10,101 bases of DNA from CAVYPR01 sp052145775 (GTDB taxonomy: Bacteria > Actinomycetota > Acidimicrobiia > Acidimicrobiales > RAAP-2): assembly GCA_052145775.1 (NCBI GenBank), contig JBKQNY010000158.1, forward strand, positions 1 to 10,101. The letters run 5' to 3'. How positions within the stretch are numbered: position 1 is the first letter of the stretch; each line of letters opens with the position of its first letter. The notes below the pieces were generated by a model. The model was not told where the DNA came from. It did no database searches and saw nothing but the letters and a program-made list of their open reading frames with translations. Both the position numbers and the translations under genes were made by a program. Shown one piece after another: positions 1 through 5,291 of this stretch.

Positions 1-210
1 GGGGCGGTCGACGAGACGCTGGTCGACGAGACGCTGGTCGACGAGACGCTGGTCGACGAGACGGCGGTCGACGCCCCGGTGGCCGACCTGATCGCCCAGC
101 CGGAGGAGCCCGACGACCTCGAGAAGCGCCTCGCCGAGGACGAGGAGATCGAGCGCCGTAGCCGCCACGAGCACCACGAGACCCCCCACTTCCGCAGGGA
201 CGCCGACTGA
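1..210 (+). CDS. rpsC: 30S ribosomal protein S3, C-terminal tail (5' truncated by window edge)
   Basis: Only the last 69 codons are present, read in frame from base 1 to a TGA at 208-210. The conserved KH and S3 C-terminal domains lie outside the window. Identity rests on position, since rpsC directly precedes rplP in the S10 operon, and on the tail's character: a highly acidic, low-complexity extension of the kind actinobacterial S3 proteins often carry. The tail begins with a pentapeptide repeat (VDETL three times, then VDETA), continues with an acidic stretch rich in Glu and Asp, and ends in a His/Arg-rich segment (RRSRHEHHETPHFRRDAD). S3 sits at the mRNA entry channel of the 30S subunit, and a tail like this would be solvent exposed. 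The stop shares its last base with the rplP start (TGATG), so the two are probably translationally coupled. The S3 call is an inference from context because no S3 core sequence is visible. Confidence 0.85.
   Translation, partial: GAVDETLVDETLVDETLVDETAVDAPVADLIAQPEEPDDLEKRLAEDEEIERRSRHEHHETPHFRRDAD
7..66 (+). repeat. 15-bp in-frame tandem repeat within the rpsC tail
   Basis: The unit GTCGACGAGACGCTG occurs perfectly at 7-21, 22-36 and 37-51. A fourth copy at 52-66 differs only in its last codon (GCG for CTG), and a fifth begins with GTCGAC at 67-72. Each unit encodes Val-Asp-Glu-Thr-Leu. Fifteen bases is a multiple of three, so gain or loss of units keeps the frame. Perfect DNA identity, rather than only peptide similarity, suggests recent expansion by slippage. 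The preceding GCG (4-6) matches the end of the fourth copy, so the array may extend one degenerate unit further left. Confidence 0.93.
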
Positions 211-647
211 TGCTGATGCCCCGGAAGGTCAAGCACCGCAAGCAGCAGCGCGGCCGGCTGACCGGTGCCGCCAAGGGCGGCACCGCGGTCACCTTCGGCG
301 ACTTCGGCATCCAGGCGCTGGAGCCCGGGTGGCTCACGGCCCGGCAGATCGAGGCCGCCCGTATCGCCATGACCCGCCACGTGAAGCGTGGCGGCAAGGT
401 GTGGATCCGCGTCTTCCCCGACCGGCCCGTCACCCAGAAGCCGGCCGAGACCCGCATGGGCTCGGGCAAGGGCAACCCCGAGCACTGGGTGGCCGTGGTG
501 CGCCCGGGCCGGGTCCTCTTCGAGCTGGCCGGGGTCGAGACCGAGCTGGCCGAGGAGGCGATGGGCCGGGCCATCCAGAAGCTGCCGATGAAGGCCCGTT
601 TCGTGGTGCGGCCGGGCACCCACGGCACCCCGGAGGTGCAGGTCTGA
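210..647 (+). CDS. rplP: 50S ribosomal protein L16
   Basis: L16 binds 23S rRNA near the A site and the peptidyl transferase centre and is needed for late 50S assembly. The 145-residue product starts with the family's MLMPRKVKHRKQQRGRL. It carries the core GSGKGNPEHWVAVVRPGRVL (84-103) and the conserved arginine of RMGSGKG at residue 82, the equivalent of E. coli Arg81, which is hydroxylated in some bacteria. The LP(M)KARFVV segment near 125-133 is also typical. The length is a few residues above the usual 137-139, from a short C-terminal extension. The ATG at 210 overlaps the rpsC stop by one base, with AGGGA at 196-200 as a plausible ribosome binding site. The next ATG (216) is less likely because MLMPRK is the family start. 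Confidence 0.98.
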   Translation: MLMPRKVKHRKQQRGRLTGAAKGGTAVTFGDFGIQALEPGWLTARQIEAARIAMTRHVKRGGKVWIRVFPDRPVTQKPAETRMGSGKGNPEHWVAVVRPGRVLFELAGVETELAEEAMGRAIQKLPMKARFVVRPGTHGTPEVQV

Positions 648-979
648 TGGTCAGCGCCTCGGAGCTGGTGGTCATGGACGGCGAGGAGCTCGAGCTCAAG
701 CTGGCCGAGAGCCGCCGGGAGCTGCTGAACCTCCGCTTCCAGCTGGCCACCGGCCAGCTGGACAACACCGCCCGCATGGGCCAGGTGAAGAAGGACGTGG
801 CCCGGATCCTCACCGTCCTGCGCGACCGGGAGATCCAGGAGGCCGAGGGCACCTACGTGCCGCCGGCCGCCCCCCGCCTGCGCACCTCGCGCGCGGTGGC
901 CGTCGAGGAGGACTCGGGGACCGTTGACGAAGACGTCGCCGACCAACCCGACGACGAGTTCGCAGAGGAGGAGGGCTGA
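647..979 (+). CDS. rpmC: 50S ribosomal protein L29 with long acidic C-terminal extension
   Basis: L29 lies by the peptide exit tunnel next to L23 and helps form the docking site for trigger factor and SRP. The product is 110 residues. Residues 11-66 are a recognisable L29 helical hairpin: DGEELELKLAESRRELLNLR, then FQLATGQLDNTARMGQVKKD, then VARILTVLRDREIQ. The family is usually about 60-75 residues. The extra ~40 residues begin with a Pro/Ala/Arg linker (71-83) and end in a strongly acidic run (87-110, ending EEEG). The start at 647 is chosen because it overlaps the rplP stop by one base, has GGAGG at 632-636, and gives a normal L29 N-terminus. The same frame is open further upstream inside rplP, but that sequence is an out-of-frame shadow. 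The acidic tail is not part of the canonical fold and its role is unknown. Confidence 0.95.
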   Translation: MVSASELVVMDGEELELKLAESRRELLNLRFQLATGQLDNTARMGQVKKDVARILTVLRDREIQEAEGTYVPPAAPRLRTSRAVAVEEDSGTVDEDVADQPDDEFAEEEG

Positions 980-1257
980 TGGCCGAGACCGAGGGGACCG
1001 AGGCCCGGCCCAACCGACGCAAGGTGCGCGAGGGGACCGTCGTCTCCGACGGCATGGACGCCACCGTGGTGGTGGCCGTGGTCGAGCGCGTCCGCCACCC
1101 CCGCTACGGCAAGACCGTCCAGCGCACCAAGCGGCTCTACGTCCATGACGCCGAGGGCTCGGCCAAGGTCGGGGACCGGGTCCGGGTGGTCGAGACCAGG
1201 CCGCTCTCCAAGCTGAAGCGCTGGCGCCTGACCGAGATCATGGAGCGTGCCCGATGA
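979..1257 (+). CDS. rpsQ: 30S ribosomal protein S17
   Basis: S17 is an OB-fold primary 16S rRNA-binding protein required for early 30S assembly. The 92-residue protein has an acidic N-terminal leader of about 10 residues, then the conserved core RRKVREGTVVSDGMDATVVV (13-32), HPRYGKTVQRTKRLYVHDAE (40-59) and GDRVRVVETRPLSKLKRWRL (65-84). The ATG overlaps the rpmC stop by one base and is preceded by a strong purine tract, GAGGAGGAGGG (965-975). It is the last gene of the classical S10 block, but here it runs into rplN by a 4-base overlap with no gap, so the S10 and spc blocks appear fused. Confidence 0.98.
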   Translation: MAETEGTEARPNRRKVREGTVVSDGMDATVVVAVVERVRHPRYGKTVQRTKRLYVHDAEGSAKVGDRVRVVETRPLSKLKRWRLTEIMERAR

Positions 1258-1622
1258 TCCAGCAGGAGTCGCGCCTGCGGGTGGCGGACAACTCGGGGGC
1301 CAAGGAGGTCCTGTGCATCCGGGTCCTCGGCGGCTCGCGCCGGCGCTACGCCAGCATCGGCGACGTCTTCGTGGCCACCGTGAAGGACGCCATACCGGGG
1401 GCGGCCGTGAAGAAGGGCGACGTGGTGCGCTGTGTGGTGGTGCGGACCAAGAAGGAGAAGCGCCGCCCCGACGGCAGCTACATCCGCTTCGACGAGAACG
1501 CCGCCGTGCTGATCAACGAGCAGCAGCAGCCGAGGGGGACCCGCATCTTCGGCCCGGTCGGCCGCGAGCTGCGAGACAAGAAGTTCATGCGCATCGTCTC
1601 GCTCGCCCCGGAGGTGCTGTGA
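1254..1622 (+). CDS. rplN: 50S ribosomal protein L14
   Basis: L14 binds 23S rRNA at the subunit interface, contributes to bridge B8 and contacts L19. At 122 residues it is exactly the family length. It begins MIQQESRLRVADNSGAKEVL, with the conserved ADNSGAK at 11-17, and includes the signature GDVVRCVVVRTKKEKRRPDG (55-74), the FDENAAVLI strand (79-87) and the ending GPVGRELRDKKFMRIVSLAP (100-119). The ATG overlaps the rpsQ stop by four bases (ATGA), with GGAG at 1242-1245 eight bases upstream. No unusual features. Confidence 0.99.
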   Translation: MIQQESRLRVADNSGAKEVLCIRVLGGSRRRYASIGDVFVATVKDAIPGAAVKKGDVVRCVVVRTKKEKRRPDGSYIRFDENAAVLINEQQQPRGTRIFGPVGRELRDKKFMRIVSLAPEVL

Positions 1623-1930
1623 TGCGGATCCACAAAGGCGACCGGGTGATTGTCCGGGCCGGCAAGTACAAGGGCCACAAGGCCGAGGTGGTGCGGGCCA
1701 TGCCGGCCGAGGGCAAGGTGGTGATCGAGGGCGTGAACGTGGCCAAGCGCCACGCCAAGCCCACCCGCCACACCATGCAGGGCGGCATCATCGACAAGTT
1801 CATGCCCGTGCCGATCTCCTCGGTGTCCCTCCTGTGCAGCTCGTGCGGCGAGGCCACCCGGGTCGGCTTCACGGTCGACGAGCAGGGCCGCAAGCTGCGG
1901 GTCTGCCGCAAGTGCGGGAGCGAGCTGTGA
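1622..1930 (+). CDS. rplX: 50S ribosomal protein L24 with C-terminal zinc-ribbon
   Basis: L24 is an assembly-initiator protein of the 50S subunit near the exit tunnel. The 102-residue product has the KOW motif at the N-terminus (MRIHKGDRVIVRAGKYKGHK, 1-20; then EGKVVIEGVNVAKRH, 30-44). Residues 72-97 hold two CxxC pairs, C72-C75 and C94-C97, around the conserved GEATRVGF segment, which is a likely zinc-binding ribbon. Such ribbons are known in L24 of many phyla, but as I recall Mycobacterium L24 lacks the cysteines, so this is a useful lineage clue. The ATG overlaps the rplN stop by one base, and GGAGG at 1610-1614 is a good ribosome binding site. The frame remains open far upstream inside rplN, but the L24 homology starts exactly here. 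Confidence 0.98.
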   Translation: MRIHKGDRVIVRAGKYKGHKAEVVRAMPAEGKVVIEGVNVAKRHAKPTRHTMQGGIIDKFMPVPISSVSLLCSSCGEATRVGFTVDEQGRKLRVCRKCGSEL

Positions 1931-2499
1931 CCACCACCGAAGCCCGCCCGCTGCCGCGCCTGAAGGAGCGCTACCTCTCCGAGGTGCGGCCCCGCCTGGC
2001 CGAGGAGCTGGCCGTGGGCAACATCATGGAGGTGCCCCGCCTCACCAAGATCGTGGTCAATGTGGGGGTCGGCAAGGCCACCCAGCAGCAGTCCCTCATC
2101 GAGGGCGCCCAGCGCGACCTCGAGATCATCACCGGGCAGAAGCCGGTGGTCACCCGGGCTAAGAAGTCGATCGCCAGCTTCAAGCTGCGCGAGGGGATGC
2201 CCATCGGGGTGAAAGTCACCCTGCGTGGTGACCGCGCCTGGGAGTTCTTCGACCGGCTGGTGAGCCTGGCCATCCCGCGCATCCGCGACTTCCGGGGGCT
2301 CTCGCCCCGCTCGTTCGACGGCCACGGCAACTACACCTTCGGCGTGACCGAACAGCTCATCTTCCCCGAGATCGACTACGACAAGATCGACACGACCCGG
2401 GGCATGGACATCACCATTGTCACCACCGCCCGCACCGACGAGGAGGGCCGAGCGCTGCTAAGGGCGTTCGGCTTCCCGTTCCGACAGGAGACCCGATAG
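1927..2499 (+). CDS. rplE: 50S ribosomal protein L5
   Basis: L5 binds 5S rRNA and, with L18 and L25-type proteins, forms the central protuberance, contacting P-site tRNA and bridge B1b. The product is 190 residues. It has the signature VPRLTKIVVNVGVGKA (37-52), followed by ITGQKPVVTRAKKSIASFKL (68-87), the GVKVTLRG strand (94-101), RDFRGLSPRSFDGHGNYTFG (120-139) and FPEIDYDKI (146-154). The start is a GTG that overlaps the rplX stop by four bases (GTGA), with GGGAG at 1916-1920 six bases upstream. No ATG suits the homology: upstream ATGs lie inside rplX, and the next in-frame one would remove the N-terminal helix. Confidence 0.98.
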   Translation: MTTTEARPLPRLKERYLSEVRPRLAEELAVGNIMEVPRLTKIVVNVGVGKATQQQSLIEGAQRDLEIITGQKPVVTRAKKSIASFKLREGMPIGVKVTLRGDRAWEFFDRLVSLAIPRIRDFRGLSPRSFDGHGNYTFGVTEQLIFPEIDYDKIDTTRGMDITIVTTARTDEEGRALLRAFGFPFRQETR

Positions 2500-2504
2500 G
2501 CACC

Positions 2505-2690
2505 ATGGCGAAGAAGGCACTCATCCAGAAGCAGCAGCGCACGCCCAAGTTCAAGGTCCGCGCCTACACCCGGTGCCGGCGGTGTGGACGGCCCAAGGCC
2601 GTCTACCGCAAGTTCGGGCTGTGCCGCATCTGTCTGCGGACGATGGTGCACGCCGGGGAGGTGCCCGGGGTGACCAAGGCGAGCTGGTAG
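2505..2690 (+). CDS. rpsN: 30S ribosomal protein S14, type Z (zinc-binding)
   Basis: S14 acts late in assembly of the 30S head. The 61-residue form is the short zinc-containing type (rpsZ/rpsN1), not the ~100-residue Cys-less type. Its zinc ligands are visible as C24-x2-C27 and C40-x2-C43 in YTRCRRCGRPKAVYRKFGLC. The conserved C-terminus GEVPGVTKASW is intact. It starts five bases after the rplE stop, with AGGAG at 2486-2490, which is somewhat distant. In other actinobacteria a Cys-less S14 paralogue elsewhere can replace this one during zinc starvation, but nothing in this window shows whether that applies here. Confidence 0.98.
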   Translation: MAKKALIQKQQRTPKFKVRAYTRCRRCGRPKAVYRKFGLCRICLRTMVHAGEVPGVTKASW

Positions 2691-2700
2691 GAGGACGGCC

Positions 2701-3105
2701 ATGACCATGACCGACCCGATCGCGGACATGCTGACCCGCATCCGCAACGCCAACTCGGCGCAGTTCGAGACAGTGCGGATGCCGGGGTCCAAGCTCAAGG
2801 AGGCGCTGGCCGCCATCTTGGAGCGCGAGGGCTTCATCGCGAGCTACACGGTGGTGAAGGACCCAAAGAAGCCCGGCACCGAGCTGTCCATCACTCTCAA
2901 GTACGCCGCTGACCGCACGCGGACCATCGGCGGCATCAAGCGGGTCTCCAAGCCGGGGCTGCGCATCTACGCCCGGGCCGACAAGATGCCCCGCGTCCTC
3001 GGCGGCATCGGGGTGGCCGTGGTCTCCACCAGCCACGGCCTGATGACCGACAAGGAGGCGCGCCAGCGCCACCTGGGAGGCGAGGTGCTCTGCCATGTGT
3101 GGTAG
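2701..3105 (+). CDS. rpsH: 30S ribosomal protein S8
   Basis: S8 is a primary 16S rRNA-binding protein of the central domain. In E. coli it also represses the spc operon by binding its mRNA. The 134-residue protein begins MTMTDPIADMLTRIRNAN and has the middle motif IGGIKRVSKPGLRIYA (76-91). It ends with the family signature GIGVAVVSTSHGLMTDKEAR then LGGEVLCHVW. An excellent Shine-Dalgarno, AGGAGG (2689-2694), overlaps the rpsN stop and lies six bases from the ATG. An in-frame ATG two codons later (2707) is possible but worse spaced. I did not identify an S8-binding operator in the rplX-rplE region. Confidence 0.98.
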   Translation: MTMTDPIADMLTRIRNANSAQFETVRMPGSKLKEALAAILEREGFIASYTVVKDPKKPGTELSITLKYAADRTRTIGGIKRVSKPGLRIYARADKMPRVLGGIGVAVVSTSHGLMTDKEARQRHLGGEVLCHVW

Positions 3106-3126
3106 CGAGGAAACGGGAGCCGCCTG

Positions 3127-3666
3127 ATGTCGCGCATCGGACGTTCCCCCATCCCCGTGCCCTCGGGGGTCACCGTCGCCGTGGCCGGCGACTCGGTCAC
3201 GGTCACCGGCCCCCAGGGCTCGCTGGCCCGCCGGCTCCCGCCGGGGATCACCGTCTCCCAGGAGGGCGAGGAGCTGGTCGTGGCGCGCCCCGACGACGAG
3301 CGGCGCCACCGTGCCCTGCACGGCCTCACCCGCTCGCTGGTGGCCAACATGGTGGCCGGGGTCACCCAGGGCTTCACCAAGGAGCTCGAGATCGTCGGCG
3401 TCGGTTACCGGGCCAACGCCAAGGGTCCCGCCGCCCTGGAGCTGGCCCTGGGCTTCTCCCACCCCGTGCTGTTCGACGCGCCCGACGGCATCACCTTCGA
3501 GGTGCCCACGCCCACCCGCATCGTGGTCAAGGGCATCGACAAGGAGAAGGTTGGCCAGGTGGCCGCCGACATCCGCAAGATCCGCAAGCCCGAGCCCTAC
3601 AAGGGCAAGGGGGTCCGGTACGCCGGAGAGCGGGTCCTGCGCAAGGCCGGAAAGGCGGCGAAGTGA
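3127..3666 (+). CDS. rplF: 50S ribosomal protein L6
   Basis: L6 binds 23S rRNA near the sarcin-ricin loop and supports the factor-binding region. The 179-residue protein has the family start MSRIGRSPIPVPSGV. Two L6 domains follow, roughly 11-82 and 90-165. The second ends with the diagnostic KPEPYKGKGVRYAGERV (154-170), and the GVGYRA motif is at 91-96. GGGAG at 3115-3119 lies seven bases from the ATG. The 21-base gap after rpsH is one of the few small spacers in the block. The stop overlaps the rplR start by one base (TGATG). Confidence 0.98.
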   Translation: MSRIGRSPIPVPSGVTVAVAGDSVTVTGPQGSLARRLPPGITVSQEGEELVVARPDDERRHRALHGLTRSLVANMVAGVTQGFTKELEIVGVGYRANAKGPAALELALGFSHPVLFDAPDGITFEVPTPTRIVVKGIDKEKVGQVAADIRKIRKPEPYKGKGVRYAGERVLRKAGKAAK

Positions 3667-4043
3667 TGGCCGGGACCTCCAACCTCCAGCGCGCCCTGCG
3701 CATCCGGCGGCACTCGCGGGTCCGAGCCAAGGTCTCGGGGACCGCCGAGCGCCCGCGCCTGGCCGTGAGCCGGTCCCACCGCCACATCTCGGCCCAGGTC
3801 ATCGACGACCAGGCCGGCCGCACCCTGGTCGCCGCCTCGTCGGTCGAGCCCGGGCTGCGGGAGACCCTGGGCGGCGCCGGCGGGGGTAACGTGACCGGAG
3901 CCGAGGCCGTGGGACGGCTGGTGGCCTCCCGGGCCAAGACCGCCGGGATCACCCGGGTGGTGTTCGACCGGGGCGGCTTCGCCTACCACGGCCGGGTGGC
4001 CGCGCTGGCCGATGCAGCTCGAGACGAGGGACTGGAGTTCTGA
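3666..4043 (+). CDS. rplR: 50S ribosomal protein L18
   Basis: L18 binds 5S rRNA and helps build the central protuberance with L5. The product is 125 residues. It has the basic N-terminal region RIRRHSRVRAKVSGTAERPR (12-31), the strand RLAVSRSHRHISAQVIDD (31-48), and the conserved ending VVFDRGGFAYHGRVAALADA (98-117) then AREGL-like ARDEGLEF. A Gly-rich insertion (GGAGGGNV, 69-76) replaces the usual charged loop. The ATG at 3666 is fixed by the one-base overlap with the rplF stop and by the family start. The ribosome binding site is weak (AAAGG, 3651-3655), so coupling to rplF is likely. The frame is open upstream into rplF, but that part is not L18. Confidence 0.97.
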   Translation: MAGTSNLQRALRIRRHSRVRAKVSGTAERPRLAVSRSHRHISAQVIDDQAGRTLVAASSVEPGLRETLGGAGGGNVTGAEAVGRLVASRAKTAGITRVVFDRGGFAYHGRVAALADAARDEGLEF

Positions 4044-4048
4044 GGGCC

Positions 4049-4597
4049 ATGACCGACGTGCAGTACGAGGAGCGGACCATCCGGGTCAACCGGGTGGCCA
4101 AGGTCGTCAAGGGCGGTCGGCGGTTCTCCTTCGCCGCCCTCATGGTGGTCGGCGACGGCAACGGCCGCGTCGGCCTCGGCTACGGCAAGGCCAAGGAGGC
4201 CGGGCTGGCCGTCCAGAAGGGGATCGAAGAGGCCCGCAAGAACGTCTTCGAGGTGGCCCTGGCCGGTTCCACCATCACCCACCCCATCGTGGGGGAGAGC
4301 GGCGCCGGCCGGGTGCTGCTCAAGCCCGCCGCCCCGGGCACCGGGGTGATCGCCGGGGGCGCGGCCCGCCACATCCTCGAGATGGCCGGCATCCGCGACA
4401 TCCTGGCCAAGTCTCTCGGGTCCTCCAACGGGATCAACGTCGCCCACGCCACCATCGCCGGGCTGAAGGCGCTCCGGTGCCCCGACGAGGTGGCGGCGCT
4501 GCGCGGCAAGCAGCCCGACGAGGTGACCCCGGCCGGGGTGCTGCGCGCCTACCGCGAGCGCCGGCGGGAGACCGAGCTCTACTCGGAGATCCGGTGA
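4049..4597 (+). CDS. rpsE: 30S ribosomal protein S5
   Basis: S5 lies at the mRNA entry site, supports decoding fidelity and contains the loop altered in spectinomycin-resistant mutants. The 182-residue protein has the double-stranded-RNA-binding-like N domain with the signature VKGGRRFSFAALMVVGDGNG (20-39) and RVGLGYGKAKEA (40-51). The C domain follows (HPIVGESGAGRVLLKPAAPG, 78-97; RDILAKSLGSSNGINVAHAT, 116-135). The loop residues KGGRR match the ordinary wild-type pattern. It starts five bases after the rplR stop. GGAG at 4034-4037 or GAGGG at 4042-4046 could bind the ribosome, neither ideally spaced. Confidence 0.98.
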   Translation: MTDVQYEERTIRVNRVAKVVKGGRRFSFAALMVVGDGNGRVGLGYGKAKEAGLAVQKGIEEARKNVFEVALAGSTITHPIVGESGAGRVLLKPAAPGTGVIAGGAARHILEMAGIRDILAKSLGSSNGINVAHATIAGLKALRCPDEVAALRGKQPDEVTPAGVLRAYRERRRETELYSEIR

Positions 4598-4800
4598 GCA
4601 CGCTCCGGGTCACCCAGGTCCGCTCGGCCATCGGGTCCAAGCCCAAGCACCGCGGGACGCTGCGCGCCCTCGGGCTGCGGGGCATCGGCCAGCACAACGA
4701 ACTGCCCGACCGTCCCGAGATCCGGGGCATGCTGGCCCGCGTCCCCCACCTGGTGGAGGTGACGGCGCTCGACGAGGCGACCGCGGAGGAGTCCACGTGA
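4594..4800 (+). CDS. rpmD: 50S ribosomal protein L30
   Basis: L30 is a small 50S protein near 5S rRNA. The 68-residue product begins with GTG and reads (M)STLRVTQVRSAIGSKPKHRG, then TLRALGLRGIGQHNELPDRP and EIRGMLARVPHLVEV. This covers the full L30 ferredoxin-like fold, with a short acidic tail (ALDEATAEEST). The usual family length is 58-62. The GTG overlaps the rpsE stop by four bases (GTGA) and has GGAG (4585-4588) five bases upstream. The frame is open far upstream through rpsE, but L30 homology begins precisely at this GTG. Confidence 0.97.
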   Translation: MSTLRVTQVRSAIGSKPKHRGTLRALGLRGIGQHNELPDRPEIRGMLARVPHLVEVTALDEATAEEST

Positions 4801-5285
4801 AGCTGCACGACCTCACCCCGCCCAAGGGGTCGACCCGGCCCAAGCGCCGGGTCGGCCGGGGCATCGGCGGCAAGGGCGGCAAGACCGCCGGCCGCGGCAC
4901 CAAGGGCCAGGGCGCCCGCGACACCATCCCGGCCGGCTTCGAGGGCGGCCAGCTGCCCCTCATGCAGCGGATCCCCAAGCTGCGGGGGTTCAAGAACCCC
5001 TTCCGGATCGAGTACACCCCGGTCAACCTGGACGCCATCTGCGCGCTGGAGGCCGACGAGATCACGCCGGCCACCCTGTCCGACGCCGGCCTGCTCCGCC
5101 GCGGGGACCTGGTCAAGGTCCTCGGCCGCGGTGAGGTGACCCGGCCCCTTCGAGTGTCCGCCCACGCCTTCTCGGCCTCGGCCGAGGCGGCCATCACCGG
5201 CGCCGGCGGCAGCGTCGAGCGAGTGCCCCTGCCCTTCGGCCACGGTCGGCCACCGGCCAGCGGCAACGCGCTCATGAACCGGTAG
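4797..5285 (+). CDS. rplO: 50S ribosomal protein L15
   Basis: L15 binds 23S rRNA in the 50S core and joins late in assembly. The 162-residue protein starts (M)KLHDLTPPKGSTRPKRRVGR. It has the basic Gly-rich arm GIGGKGGKTAGRGTKGQGAR (22-41) and the conserved GFEGGQLPLMQRIPKLRGFK (47-66). The globular domain follows (DEITPATLSDAGLLRRGDLV, 87-106; VSAHAFSASAEAAITGAGGS, 120-139). A Pro/Gly-rich tail (146-162) extends it slightly beyond the usual ~145-150. The GTG start overlaps the rpmD stop by four bases, with GGAGGA (4785-4790) well placed. Confidence 0.98.
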   Translation: MKLHDLTPPKGSTRPKRRVGRGIGGKGGKTAGRGTKGQGARDTIPAGFEGGQLPLMQRIPKLRGFKNPFRIEYTPVNLDAICALEADEITPATLSDAGLLRRGDLVKVLGRGEVTRPLRVSAHAFSASAEAAITGAGGSVERVPLPFGHGRPPASGNALMNR

Positions 5286-5291
5286 CTCGCC

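Noticed and set aside
7..72. Five GTCGAC hexamers as regulatory or attachment sites
   Set aside because: They recur only because they are part of the coding tandem repeat in the rpsC tail. No independent site function is suggested.
329..646. Upstream extension of the rpmC frame inside rplP
   Set aside because: The frame is open because of GC bias, but the peptide is Arg/Pro/Gly-rich shadow sequence. L29 homology and a ribosome binding site support the start at 647, so this is not an L16/L29 fusion.
2551..3462. Antisense reading frame of about 300 codons across rpsH-rplF
   Set aside because: It lies opposite two well-supported ribosomal genes and its composition reflects third-position GC bias. 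There is no independent evidence of coding.
4012..4593. Upstream extension of the rpmD frame through rpsE
   Set aside because: Out-of-frame shadow of rpsE. L30 homology begins at GTG 4594, which overlaps the rpsE stop.
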